Positions 47,101 through 58,989 of a stretch of DNA of 64,000 nt are shown one piece after another. Numbering within the stretch: the first letter of the stretch is position 1; each line of letters opens with the position of its first letter. The translations under genes were made by a program, and so were the position numbers. Origin of the DNA: Symsagittifera roscoffensis (lineage: Eukaryota > Xenacoelomorpha > Acoela > Convolutidae); assembly GCF_963678635.1 (NCBI RefSeq), contig NC_087062.1, positions 33,951,651 through 34,015,650 of the forward strand, in the 5' to 3' direction. The notes under the pieces are model-generated. The model did not search any database and had not been told where the DNA came from. It saw only the letters and a list, made by a program, of their open reading frames with translations.

Positions 47101-48343
47101 GATTGCCTGCCAAGGCTTTGAATTCAAACTCTATCTAAAAACATTAGTACCTTATTTTTATCCGTTGTTATCATATTCAGACGTTGCTTAACATAGTTTC
47201 TGTCCAGTTTTTTTATCAGTAACAGTCCATTGCTCAGATCAATCGTCACGTCGAAATTTCTGAAGAAATCACTACCGAAGATAAACGAACTGATCCGAGT
47301 CGTCGAAGTTCTACACCAAGAGTAATTTCATCGAGAGGTTCATTTTTCTATCTGGAGGATTGCTATTGGAGTTCGCCTGCAACGTAGATGGCTCCGCGAT
47401 TGCGTCTGCCAGTCTTAGTTTCGTGGGTACTAGATCGTCCATGGCGAAACCCATTCTCTCCCATGTTTTGATCGGCATCACACTGATTTTTGCTCCTGTG
47501 TCTAGGAGTCCTGTGATTGCCTGCCAAGGCTTTGAATTCAAACTCTATCTAAAAACATTAGTATATTAGTTTTATCCGTTCTTATCATATTTAGACGTTG
47601 CTTAACATAGTTTCTGTCCGGTTTTTTTTATCAACAACAGTCCATTGCTCAGATCAATCGTCACGTCGAAATTTCTGAAGAAATCACGACCGAAAAAAAA
47701 CGAACTGATCCGAGTCGTCGAAGTTCTACAACAAGACTAATTTCATCGAGAGGTTCATTCTTCTATCTGGAGGATTGCTATTGGAGTTCTCCTGCAACGT
47801 AGATGGCTCCGCGATTGCGTCTGCCAGTCTTAGTTTCGTGGGTACTAAATCGGCCATGGCGAAACCCATTCTCTCCCATGTTTTAATCGGCATCACACTG
47901 ATTTTTGCTCCTGTGTCTAGGAGTCCTGTGATTGCCTGCTAAGGCTTTGAATTCAAACTCCATCTAAAAATATTAGTATCTTATTTTCATCCGTTGTTAT
48001 CATATTTAGACGTTGCTTAACATAGTTTCTGTCCGATTTTTTATCAACAACAGCCCATTGCCCAGATCAATCGTCACGTCGAAATTTCTGAAGAAATCAC
48101 GACCGAAGATAAACGAACTGATCCGAGTCGTCGAAGTTCTACACCAAGACTAATTTCATCGAGAGGTTCATTCTTCTATCTGGAGGATTCCTATTGGAGT
48201 TCTCCTGCAACGTAGATGGCTCCGCGATTGCGTCTGCCAGTCTTAGTTTCGTGGGTACTAGATAGTCCATGGCGATACCCATTCTCTCCCATGTTTTGAT
48301 CGGCATCACACTGATTTTTGCTCCTGTGTCTTGGAGTCCTGTG
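47101..48343 (-). repeat. Protease domain in three tandem 415-bp repeats (unit D)
   Basis: Lowest-coordinate full repeat retains an open 76-codon frame (47,311-47,541) with LLDTGAKISVM and intact Trp. The other two carry the Trp-to-TAG change or LQDTGA. Copy starts are about 47,101, 47,516 and 47,931. Palindrome and 20-bp repeats lie at about 46,915-47,030. Confidence 0.85.
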
Positions 48344-51300
48344 ACTCCAATCTTCTTTGCTTTTTGGTTAGAAAATTTGCAGCTATATCTGCTTTGTTTG
48401 CAATAGAAACCGCATCTTGTTGCAACATGGCATCGTAGCCAAATCTGTGGATCTTCAACTCATCTTGACTGAGATATATTCGACCTACCTGGTCATTGAC
48501 TTACGTTACATAGGTCATAGCGTAAATCCCAATGCCATCAACGTTGAGCATTACTTGATATGGTCCGTAGAGTTCCACATATAAATCATTAGTTTTCATG
48601 GTTTGGGTGCCATCTGTCATCAACAAGGCTCGCAAAGCCCTCAAGTTAGTGCGCGGTTCTGTTGTCTTAGGTTCTGTTGTCTTAACATAGTTTCTGTTGC
48701 AAGTCTGCAAAATTATACAGATTTATTATGGTGAACTCCAAAAACTCAATCAAGTTTCCGAGTACCTGATGCCCCGCTACTAAGATTTTTGACTGTATCG
48801 TGCTGCCTTGAGGCATCATTCCAGTTTTTTGACCACTAATGACCTTTAATTTCATGCTCAAGCTACTTGGTTTCTTCCGCCGTTAAATTTTCAAAGCCAT
48901 TGAATTGGTCCTGAGTCCTCTCCTTCTCCAATTGAAGCTTTGCCAGTTCTTTGTCAAGTTTGACCCTGTTCTTTAACCCTCAGTTGCTGCCAGTTCTTCC
49001 TATTTAAGGCATTTATTGCTGCTATTTTCTAATCGATTCAAAAATATTGAGCTGCGATCCATTGCTCCTCCATTTGTTTTCTCCACCACGGCTTGCATCT
49101 TTTTCGTGGCTGAATGCTGAGGCTTCTCTTTCATCCGAGCTTGCGCCACGTATCAGACGTGCCTCGCTAACTTTAAACCTCTTGGAGCTGGATATCCGCC
49201 ACGGCATTCCAAAATTGGGGACAAGCACCTGGACCCGAGTTTTGTGATATATCCTTTTTATAAAATCTTCATGATCGATGTCCGATGAATCCTCGTCTTC
49301 AAGGCAAGAATTGGTTGCCTTCATATCTGGCTCATATGTTGGACATTCCGACACATGAATGTCCGTAGAACTGCTATTTTTAAGAGAGGTTTGATGATCC
49401 AAAATTAAAATTGCCATAAAAATTTTTGTAATAACTTGAATTCATCAGCGGCTTCAGCAGCAACAGTGTTGGTGCATTGGTTGAGAGAGGTGTAGGAGGA
49501 ATTGCTAAAATTGTTCTAAGCTTGCCACGTTTCACGCCATCGACGTATTTTCACAATTTTCAGACCACGGAAGCCACTGCGAGCTTCATCCAATTGCTTA
49601 TATCGTCCCTTGAGTTACATCCTCTCAGCATCTGCAAGTCACCCAGAAACTTGTCTATGGTCTCTTCGTTGCGTTGCTTTTGTTTCTCAACGAGCATCAT
49701 CACTTGCCTTTTGAACCGGAATGATTCAACAAAATATCGAAAATCTCCCGGCAGATCCGTAGTTTTTGCTTATTCGCCATCACTCAAATCAGAAATGCCC
49801 CATCCAAGCTTCTAATTAACGAACTGCACTCCTGTCCTTCAGAAAAGTCCTTTTCTCTGAAAATCAAATCATGACCTTTATCCTGGTGTCTATGCAACCG
49901 TCTGACTCGCCTTTTTAACACCTCGGTTTCTTGAAAACTCTTTTATTCTCTCCACTGCGCACATTGATCCTGGATAGTCTCATTAGGAAAATTTCTAGGT
50001 ATCAATTCAGAGGTTCGAACGCTGTCGCTTTTGCCGTAATATTTTGAGTTTACCCCGCATGATCATGAGTATCATCCATTTGAGGCTCTGGAAAATCGGT
50101 TCTGCCAAAACCGCTTGGCTGAGCCCTTTCAAGTTGCGACTGATTCCATTCTGAAGAGCCATCTCTTCCACTCGACTGGGCCTTCCGTGTGGGTCGGTTA
50201 ATCGAAGATGGCATGCTGCCAGTTGAGCCCCTTTGTTGGATTCTGCATGTGGTTACCATTGTGGTTGTTGTTCGCTGAATTACCTCTTCCTCGTGTGCAT
50301 CCACCTGTTTTTTCTTTACTTGAGGATTCATTGAAGCTCACTCTTGGCTGTCTACTCTCATCCCTAGAGTGCATTGCTCTATTTCCTGATTCACTTCTAG
50401 CTTCCAAAAGAAAATTTAGTATGACCGTTATGGCTTAGGTGCGTCTTTCCATTATGGCATTTAGCCTAATATCGAGAGTCCTAAGTGCCTGTTCTCGTTG
50501 ACTCCGAAATTGCTTCATATCGTATTTCAACCGCTGTTTCTTCTGCTTGACTCTGTGAGTCATCCACGACAAGAATCTAGCGAAATAATCATCCGTTCAT
50601 GCATTTAGGCGCTTCTCACTTAGGCTAGCTTGCTGCTTGTTGTGAGTTATCTCCTCTCGTTCGATGAAATCTATTCATGTTTGTAGTCAAGGCTGGATAC
50701 TAGATGTGGCATCACTTTATTTGTGGCAGACGGTTTGGTGACAGTCGAAATTACCGCCACATCCCTATGTCATGAAGGACCCCCGTACTCCGCCTTCAAA
50801 GCCCCTAGCGTCGTCCCTGGCTTGACGACTGTAGTTTTAGTCATTTCCGTATGATTACTAGAAATGGCTGCTGTTAAAGAATCATTAGAATCCTGCATTT
50901 CAATCGAAGCCATTTTAAGCATTTTGACAGTGCCAAACCGATCTAAATAACAACTTTCCGTGGTGAAGGGCATCTCCTCTTCATTGGTCGATCCCTGTTG
51001 AAGCTAAGCTTTGATCTGTAATCTTCCATTTCTTCATTATTCTCGGCCTCCTCTTAAGTATCGATTTCGTCACCAGCTCCTGCTCCAATCGGAAAACTTT
51101 TCAGAGTAGGTTTTAAGCTTATCTGAGATAGCTTTTCCTGATGCCCCCGCAACATCCATCGTACGGTTGGTGGTTGAACTGTCGGCTTTTCAATCGAAAT
51201 GACGGACAGTTCCGACAGTTCTTCTCGATCAAGGTTCTCGGTCGAAGTCGCAAAGTCCTGTAACTGTTCTACTGGACTGGATTCACTGGCTGGTCGCCTC

Positions 51301-51384
51301 TACCTGTTCCCCTTGGTTCCAAGTTCTTCGTGATCTTCGTTGTGAACTGGTATCCGGTGTGTTTCCATTCAAGTGTTGCTAGTT
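48344..51384 (-). pseudogene. Decayed gag region (unit D)
   Basis: Upstream of the protease array in reading order. From the protease side: zinc-knuckle-like remnant (about 48,360-48,430), then short ORFs (48,501-48,710, 49,022-49,417). A stretch at about 49,800-49,620 reads FRYFVESFRFKRQ then NEETIDKFLGDLQMLRG, a good match to the Retrotrans_gag core pattern of Gypsy gag. Further upstream are Ser/Gln/Asn-rich ORFs (50,050-50,331, 50,198-50,407) and 50,770-50,973. Many stops and frame changes occur. Gag would form the virus-like particle. Confidence 0.6.
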
Positions 51385-52831
51385 GCAAAAAACTCTAACT
51401 CTTGAACTATTTTTATTTTCCGAGGTCGGCTGCTAATGCTGTACTAAACCTGATAACCGCGGTAATGACTACTGCACATGTCCTATTATCCATAATCATG
51501 AAATCACTATCAGTTAGTATTATGCTCATTGAGTATTCACTCGGTTAGTTGAAATATGACTCTAATACTCTTCCTATATCTAGTCTCTTATGGGTTTCGT
51601 CTGTTTCTGCCACTGAATTTTCTGTTTTTCTTGCAGTTTTTATTTTTTTATCAATAATTTTTCAGTGTGGGTAAGTCCCTCCCCCTTCCCCGGACGAACA
51701 TATGCACCAACCCCCCCCCCCCCCCCCGTCGGTCACATATCTGGTGTTAGATTAAGGTTGGACACAGGAATGAACAACGGTCATTTCTGGGCAGCCAAGG
51801 AAAGATCATGTTTCATCATCCTTGATGCATTTCATGCTTTCGCGGCAGGTTTGTGACAGTGGTCTCCTTGTTGTCTGACGTCATATCATTTAACTACTCC
51901 AAGACGCGCAGGTTTGTTAATTTTTGCTCGTATGACTGCTGTTGCACATCATCAATTCCAATTCTGGTTTTGACTGATCTTCGAGCCACTCGTTGCCATG
52001 ATCGTAGACAATATCTACTTTCCATGGCACGTTTTTTTTCTACACCTACTGTATTGTCTACTATCTTCTTAAGGTCTATTCTGTTCACAAAAAATATTCC
52101 CCATAAGGACTGCACCTCTTCGCGGATCTTTCTCTATTACTATGGTGAAAAATAGATCCGGCTCCGTGTTCCTTGGACCTCTGCTCGTCGTCATTCCAAT
52201 CTTCCTCTGCATAGAGTAAAGTTTACTCATCCACTTCATTTATATCCTCAGGATCCACGTCCAATGGCAGATTTGTTCCTCTTCTAGGACTTCATTCCCG
52301 TCTCTGGTGTCTTTCTCTTTGACTCCGCAGGCAGGGTCCATCATCAAATAATCAACCTTCTTCATGTCTACAAACAAACACCAGTCTTCTGTGGATGGGT
52401 TATGGGGTTTGATGTTCTCAAACTGTATAGCTCGGCCAGTTCTGAGTCTGCAAAAATATCCCACTTGATGTACATCCGTTACCATGAAGGGACCCCTCCT
52501 TTTCCGTAGCAGTTTTTTAGTACCCTTAGACGAGATCACATTCTAAAAAGCTCATACAAAATCTTTTACAGTATAAGCTTAAGCACCAGCTGCCTTTTGT
52601 CAATTTTGTTGCTCTGCCTTGACCGCGCTTGTCATATCTCTCATGTAGACCTGTGGTTTTCTTTAATTGCCTTTTGTGCCTTGTCAACATCAAGTGTGGT
52701 TTAATGCGTGTAGTGGAGTGCTGCGTACTTTTAAAAGTCCTCCTCTGTATACTTCTTAAAACGGTCGATCAGCACTAAATCATCACTGTAGCCACTGTCT
52801 CTCATATATATCTTTTTATTTTCACTCTCAT
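51385..52831 (-). pseudogene. P1 partial integrase copy, truncated (unit E)
   Basis: Lacks the first 82 bases of D's P1 because of the duplication breakpoint. GPY/F ORF at 52,240-52,539, core remnant ORF at 52,731-52,919. Confidence 0.8.
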
Positions 52832-53831
52832 CACCAGAAATATTAAATAATTTCCTGGTATTTGTAAAGCAGCCTGTTGTAACGCTGCTACATTCATTTT
52901 TCCTGACCTTTGTTTGCAAAAGTACTCTATGTTCTTGAACTATTTTCTGAATTCGGTTGCTAATGCTTTACTAAACCTGATAACCGCGGTAATGTTATTG
53001 CACATGTCCTATCCTTGAACAAAAATTGACAATCAGTTGGTATTATGCTACTTGAGTATTCACTCGGTTAATTGAAATAGGACTCTAATACTCTTCCTAT
53101 ATCTAGTTTCTTATGGTCTTCGTCTGTTTCTGCCTCTAAATCTTTTGTTTCTCTTGCGGTTTCTTAAAATGATTTTTTAGTGTGGATATGTCATACCCCC
53201 ACTCCCCGGACAAATTTGTTCATTGACCTTTTCGTCGATCGCTTATCTGATGGTCGAGTAAAGTTGGACACAAGAATGAACAAAGGTCCTTTCTGGTCTG
53301 CCCAGCAAAGATCATATGTGTCATTCTTGATGTATTTTATGTTTCCGCGGCTTACGTGCAGATTTGTGACAGTGGAATCTTTGGAGTCTGACATCAACTC
53401 ACCTCTTCAAACCTCTTTTTCTGCCCTCTTATGAAGTCCTAAACTCTGTATCTCGCCTTCAAAAGTTTTCATCACACCTAAATGACCATTCAGCTCACCA
53501 GGCTGATGCGTGACTTCTTCCTTGTTGACCCATCAAATCCTTGCCAATGGATTTGTTTCCTACTTAAAATAATCTTGATCAATCCTGACTGTCTTCTGCG
53601 GCAGCAGGCTCAAGGAATGTTTTGACATTGCTATTGTCTTCAAGTCATCTCTCCAAAGACTGTTTCATTCGAAGACAGATATCCAACGCCATCAGGGTCT
53701 TGATGTATCTCTCTGTTTAGGTCTCTGGTCCGGTTCTCCACCAATAATTTGTGGATCGCCAATTCCGTCATCTGATAAACCGTACTCGGGTTCCTGTTTG
53801 AAAGCTTCCGATTTCTTCGAGATGTCTTCAG
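52832..53831 (-). pseudogene. P2 chimeric copy (unit E)
   Basis: Tail ORF at 53,191-53,397. Otherwise as in D. Confidence 0.7.
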
Positions 53832-55616
53832 TAGGTTTTTATCAATAATTTTTCAGTGTGGTCAAGTCCATACCACATTCCCAGACAAAAATATGCATCG
53901 AGCGTTAGATCTTTCCAAAGCAGTCCCCGATGATCGCATATCTGTTGTTAGATTAAATTTTGACGCAGGAATGAACAACGGTCCTTTCTGGCCTGCCCAG
54001 GAGGGATCTTGTTTATCATCCTTAATGCATTTCATGATTTTGCGGCTTACGTGTAGGTTTGTGACAGTGGTCTTCTTGTTGTCTGACATCATTTCATTAA
54101 ACCGCTCCAAGACGCGCAGGTTTGTTAATTTTGCTCGTATTTGCTGTTGCACATCATCAAATTCCATTCTGGTTTTGACTGCCCATCGAGCCACTCATTG
54201 TCCTGATCGTTGACAATATCTGTTTCCCCGTGGCTATTTCTCTTAGATCCTGAGTTATCTTTCTCAGGTCAAACCATTCGACAAAAAATCATCCCTGCAT
54301 TCGCGGGTCTTTCTCTATTACTCTGCTGTGTCTGCACTGTGAAAGGTAGATACAGTTGCAAGTTCTCAGCGACTCCCTCTGCCCGGAGTCATTCCAGTTT
54401 GCCACTGCATAATTTGAGGTTTCCTCGTCCGCTTTGACTATGTCGTTTGAATCCAGATCCAATGGCAAACTTGTTCCTTCCTCTAGGACTCCATTAGTCA
54501 CTCTAATCTCTGATGCCTTTCCATGTACTTCGCAGGCAGGGTCCTTTATCAAAAATTAGCAGTCTCAATTTCTTCTGTTTTCAGGTAAACAACAATCTTC
54601 TTTGGATGAGTTATGGGATTTGATATTCTCGAAATGTACAGCTCTGACACTGCTGAGTCTGTAGAAACATTCCTCTTGTTGTACTTCCGTTATGCTGAGC
54701 CACCGCCTCCACTTGTAAAGAAATTTCTTATTACAGCTCGGTGGATCACATTTTGAAAGCCCATATATAATCTCCTAATGAGTACTTTTTGGCACCAGCT
54801 GCCTTCTCGTCTAATTTCTTCCTCTGCATTGCCTGCGCTTGTCACGTATTGCGCCTGCAAAAATCATTGAGCTCCTGCTGGTGCCTATCACCTCTCTCAC
54901 ATAGGCCTGTGATTATGTCTTTTTGATTTCTCGTGCCCTGTCAGCAGAATGTGTGAACTAATGCCTGCAGTAGAGCGCTGCGTACTGTTATAAGCCGCCA
55001 TCACATGCGAGAAAAATCTATCCCAGTCTGTCATGTATCGGGAACAATATACCCTCAAAATCGAAGTTCAGTTTTTCTTCTCTATTAAGCCATTAGTCTG
55101 TGTGTACGATGTACAATGAGCTTGGACTACTTGAGAACGTCTCGTTGTAAGTCAGTTCACTTACAAAAAAGGTCGCATTGTCCCACTGAAACGTCGCCAC
55201 ACATCCGTGTCTGGCTGTCCAACTGTCAATCAAATTATAACAATTCTCCCCAGCCGCGGCTGTTATGCAGGGCACAGCTTCTGCACTCTTTGTAAAGTGA
55301 TCCATCATCCCCAGTACCTGAATGTAGCCACTGTCTGACATAGATATTTTTTTCTGATGGTCAATTTGCACCACTTCTTTAATTTTTAATGACTCAAAAG
55401 CCTGCAATGAAAAATCAGCTTTTTTAGATTTTTCACTTGCCGGCATGACAGGCATGTTCTAACCCATTTAACACATGCTTTTTTCTTTCCAGGCAACTTA
55501 TAGCGTTTTAAGAACTTTTGGTACACCTTAATTACCTCCTGATTTCCCATCTGCTCACGGGACCTGAACAATAACTCCTTTCGATATGATTGCGATAATT
55601 TTCCATCTTGACCCAC
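53832..55616 (-). pseudogene. Main integrase with tail (unit E)
   Basis: Core ORF at 55,093-55,455, zinc-region ORF at 55,386-55,616, tail ORFs at 54,289-54,552 and 53,862-54,194. Reading is identical to D. Confidence 0.85.
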
Positions 55617-57326
55617 GAAATCCTTTCCAATGGCTTTGTGTTTTCTTCAAATGACTCTTAGTCAATACTGACTGCCTTGTGCGGCAGCAAGAGCATGGAA
55701 TGTTTTGACACTGCTATCGTCTCCTAGTCATCTGCTGCGTTATCAAAGACTTTCACTCGATGACAGAAAGTCATCACCATCAGGGTCTTGGCGTATCTCG
55801 CTGTCTAAGTCTTTGGTCCAAGTCTCCACCAATAAGGATGAAATGCACATTCCGACATCTCAAAGCTGGCGCTCGAGTTTCAGTCTGAATAAAAGTCAGC
55901 TTCCGATTTCTTCGAGATATATTCAGAAGATGAATCTCCCATGGAGCACGTCTCCATTGTAATCTCCCAGAGCACGTCTCCATTTGATTTACTCATCCAC
56001 CTCATCTCCCCGGACAAATTTCCATCTACCGTGTCTTGACCATTTGTGTCTCCATTTCCTTCGCTGTCCGACCCCTGGCCAAAACTTCTTGCTTCGAGTG
56101 TTTGGATTCAATTTCACTCAGTGCTTGCTCTTGCCCCTCAGGAGTGAATACCTTTTTCCGAATCTCGGTCTCTTCCTTCCCTGTCTTGCACGGTGTCATA
56201 ATCAAAACGCGTTGTGGAATTAATCAAAACGCGTTGGGGAACTCTTCATGCCCCAACGCATGGGGTCGAGAATGCACATGCCCATCTCTCTAGGAATGCC
56301 TAGTACTGGTGCCTCACACAGCTCCCGTTGAATGTTCTCGAAGGCTTCATGAGCTTTTTCATTCCAATTGAACTTCTTCCCTGTGTTGCGCATCATTTGC
56401 TGCATCGCACAAAAGTTGTCTGCGTATCCCCTCACAATTTTTCGTAGTAAATCAAAGATCCTAGGAAGCTTATCAATTGCATGTCTATCCTGGGGACTTT
56501 CCATGTTAACAGACATGGCTTTCACTGCATCAGAATCTCGCCTCACGCCATGCGTATCCACCATTCTTCCCCGGTAGTTTGCATTTAAACCCTCGGGAGA
56601 TCGCATTTTGCATTTCAATCACGCTCTTTTGATAGAGTCAATTTGGTGTCGCTATTACTACATCATCTACATAGCACATCACGTGGTTCCCATTCTTCTT
56701 CATTACGCTGGCCAAGTCTTGAGTCATAAGCCTCTGAAAGGTCGCTAATGTATGGCAGAAACTAAAGGTTAACCTCTTCCACTGGTACAAGCCCAACTCG
56801 TACGCAAAACCCGTCTTTTTCTTGTCCTGATTTTGCAAGGCAACCTGTCAAAGAGCCGAACCAAAATCCAAGGTGGTGGAAAAACCTGACGTCTTCGAGT
56901 CTCGTCAGGTTATCATCTACATCTGGTATTTGATGGATGTGCATCTTTTATTTTTACCGCGTTGAGGTAGCGAAAGACGCAACATAATCGCAGATGCCCT
57001 CTTTTCTTTTTAGTCATGACAACTCCTCATGCCCATGCCGACTTCGAGGGTTGTATCATGTCATACACGAGCAGCGGTCATACACGAGCTCCTCGTGTGT
57101 TGCTCCCTCCGTGTGGGGTACAGGACCCTCTTCCAGTTCACTCTTGTGTTCGACAAAATACAACAACCTATTTCAAATTTTTGTTTCGAAAAAACGTCTG
57201 CCTTCCAATTTAAGTCTCGCCTAATCATCTCAAAATCTACATCCCCTATCTTGCCTCTCAAGTGTCCTATTTTGGATTTAAAAAAAGGCATATTAAACTC
57301 TAATTCATATCACAAAGGTCATTCCG
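55617..57326 (-). pseudogene. Reverse transcriptase-RNase H (unit E)
   Basis: YVDD ORF at 56,638-56,838. Thumb/RNase H ORF at 56,220-56,618. IPDVDD block at 56,762-56,944. It shares the frame break, the stop after TTLDFGSA and the 22-bp duplication with D. Confidence 0.85.
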
Positions 57327-57746
57327 GAAGCTTCAGCAGCTCGACAAGCCATCAATTATTTCAGACTTCATTGATATTTTTTTGATAAAATATTTCAATT
57401 CATAAATTTTTTTTACAGCTAGACTTTTATTCGCAAGATTAAGACATTCAACCGCGCGATGTCTTTTGAGGTTGGATGTTTTCCCATAATTGGTCCTCAT
57501 CGGTAAAACGAGGCCAAGTTTTCTTCTACTTAGGTCCAAAACAGAATCTGAAATACAATTGTATAGCGTTCGCTATACTGTACTTCGAAGGTTACTGAAC
57601 GTTGACTGTTATCACTGAATTTTGACTGTTAATGCTGAATTTTGACTGTCAACTTAGACTGAACTTTGACTTTTAGCATTCGATATGAGGCAAACTTGCT
57701 TACTATCGCTCAATGCATTAAAGTCTCATATTCTAATAGACACCAC

Positions 57747-58989
57747 GATTGCCTGCCAAGGCTTTGAATTCAAACTCTATCTAAAAACATTAGTACCTTA
57801 TTTTTATCCGTTGTTATCATATTCAGACGTTGCTTAACATAGTTTCTGTCCAGTTTTTTTATCAGTAACAGTCCATTGCTCAGATCAATCGTCACGTCGA
57901 AATTTCTGAAGAAATCACTACCGAAGATAAACGAACTGATCCGAGTCGTCGAAGTTCTACACCAAGAGTAATTTCATCGAGAGGTTCATTTTTCTATCTG
58001 GAGGATTGCTATTGGAGTTCGCCTGCAACGTAGATGGCTCCGCGATTGCGTCTGCCAGTCTTAGTTTCGTGGGTACTAGATCGTCCATGGCGAAACCCAT
58101 TCTCTCCCATGTTTTGATCGGCATCACACTGATTTTTGCTCCTGTGTCTAGGAGTCCTGTGATTGCCTGCCAAGGCTTTGAATTCAAACTCTATCTAAAA
58201 ACATTAGTATATTAGTTTTATCCGTTCTTATCATATTTAGACGTTGCTTAACATAGTTTCTGTCCGGTTTTTTTTATCAACAACAGTCCATTGCTCAGAT
58301 CAATCGTCACGTCGAAATTTCTGAAGAAATCACGACCGAAAAAAAACGAACTGATCCGAGTCGTCGAAGTTCTACAACAAGACTAATTTCATCGAGAGGT
58401 TCATTCTTCTATCTGGAGGATTGCTATTGGAGTTCTCCTGCAACGTAGATGGCTCCGCGATTGCGTCTGCCAGTCTTAGTTTCGTGGGTACTAAATCGGC
58501 CATGGCGAAACCCATTCTCTCCCATGTTTTAATCGGCATCACACTGATTTTTGCTCCTGTGTCTAGGAGTCCTGTGATTGCCTGCTAAGGCTTTGAATTC
58601 AAACTCCATCTAAAAATATTAGTATCTTATTTTCATCCGTTGTTATCATATTTAGACGTTGCTTAACATAGTTTCTGTCCGATTTTTTATCAACAACAGC
58701 CCATTGCCCAGATCAATCGTCACGTCGAAATTTCTGAAGAAATCACGACCGAAGATAAACGAACTGATCCGAGTCGTCGAAGTTCTACACCAAGACTAAT
58801 TTCATCGAGAGGTTCATTCTTCTATCTGGAGGATTCCTATTGGAGTTCTCCTGCAACGTAGATGGCTCCGCGATTGCGTCTGCCAGTCTTAGTTTCGTGG
58901 GTACTAGATAGTCCATGGCGATACCCATTCTCTCCCATGTTTTGATCGGCATCACACTGATTTTTGCTCCTGTGTCTTGGAGTCCTGTG
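57747..58989 (-). repeat. Protease domain in three tandem 415-bp repeats (unit E)
   Basis: The open 76-codon protease frame is at 57,957-58,187. Repeat number and sequence follow D. Palindrome and 20-bp repeats lie at about 57,561-57,676. Confidence 0.85.

Larger units (their letters stand above)
39954..51384 (-). mobile_element. Ty3/Gypsy-like element, tandem unit D (with gag)
   Basis: Fourth unit, 11,431 bp, the most complete: 170-bp repeats, P1, P2, integrase, RNase H/RT, three protease repeats and about 3 kb of decayed gag. It retains the 30 bp missing from B and C. It shares with E a 22-bp duplication (AATCAAAACGCGTTG repeated near 45,556-45,592). It ends inside gag at the D/E junction. 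Confidence 0.85.
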
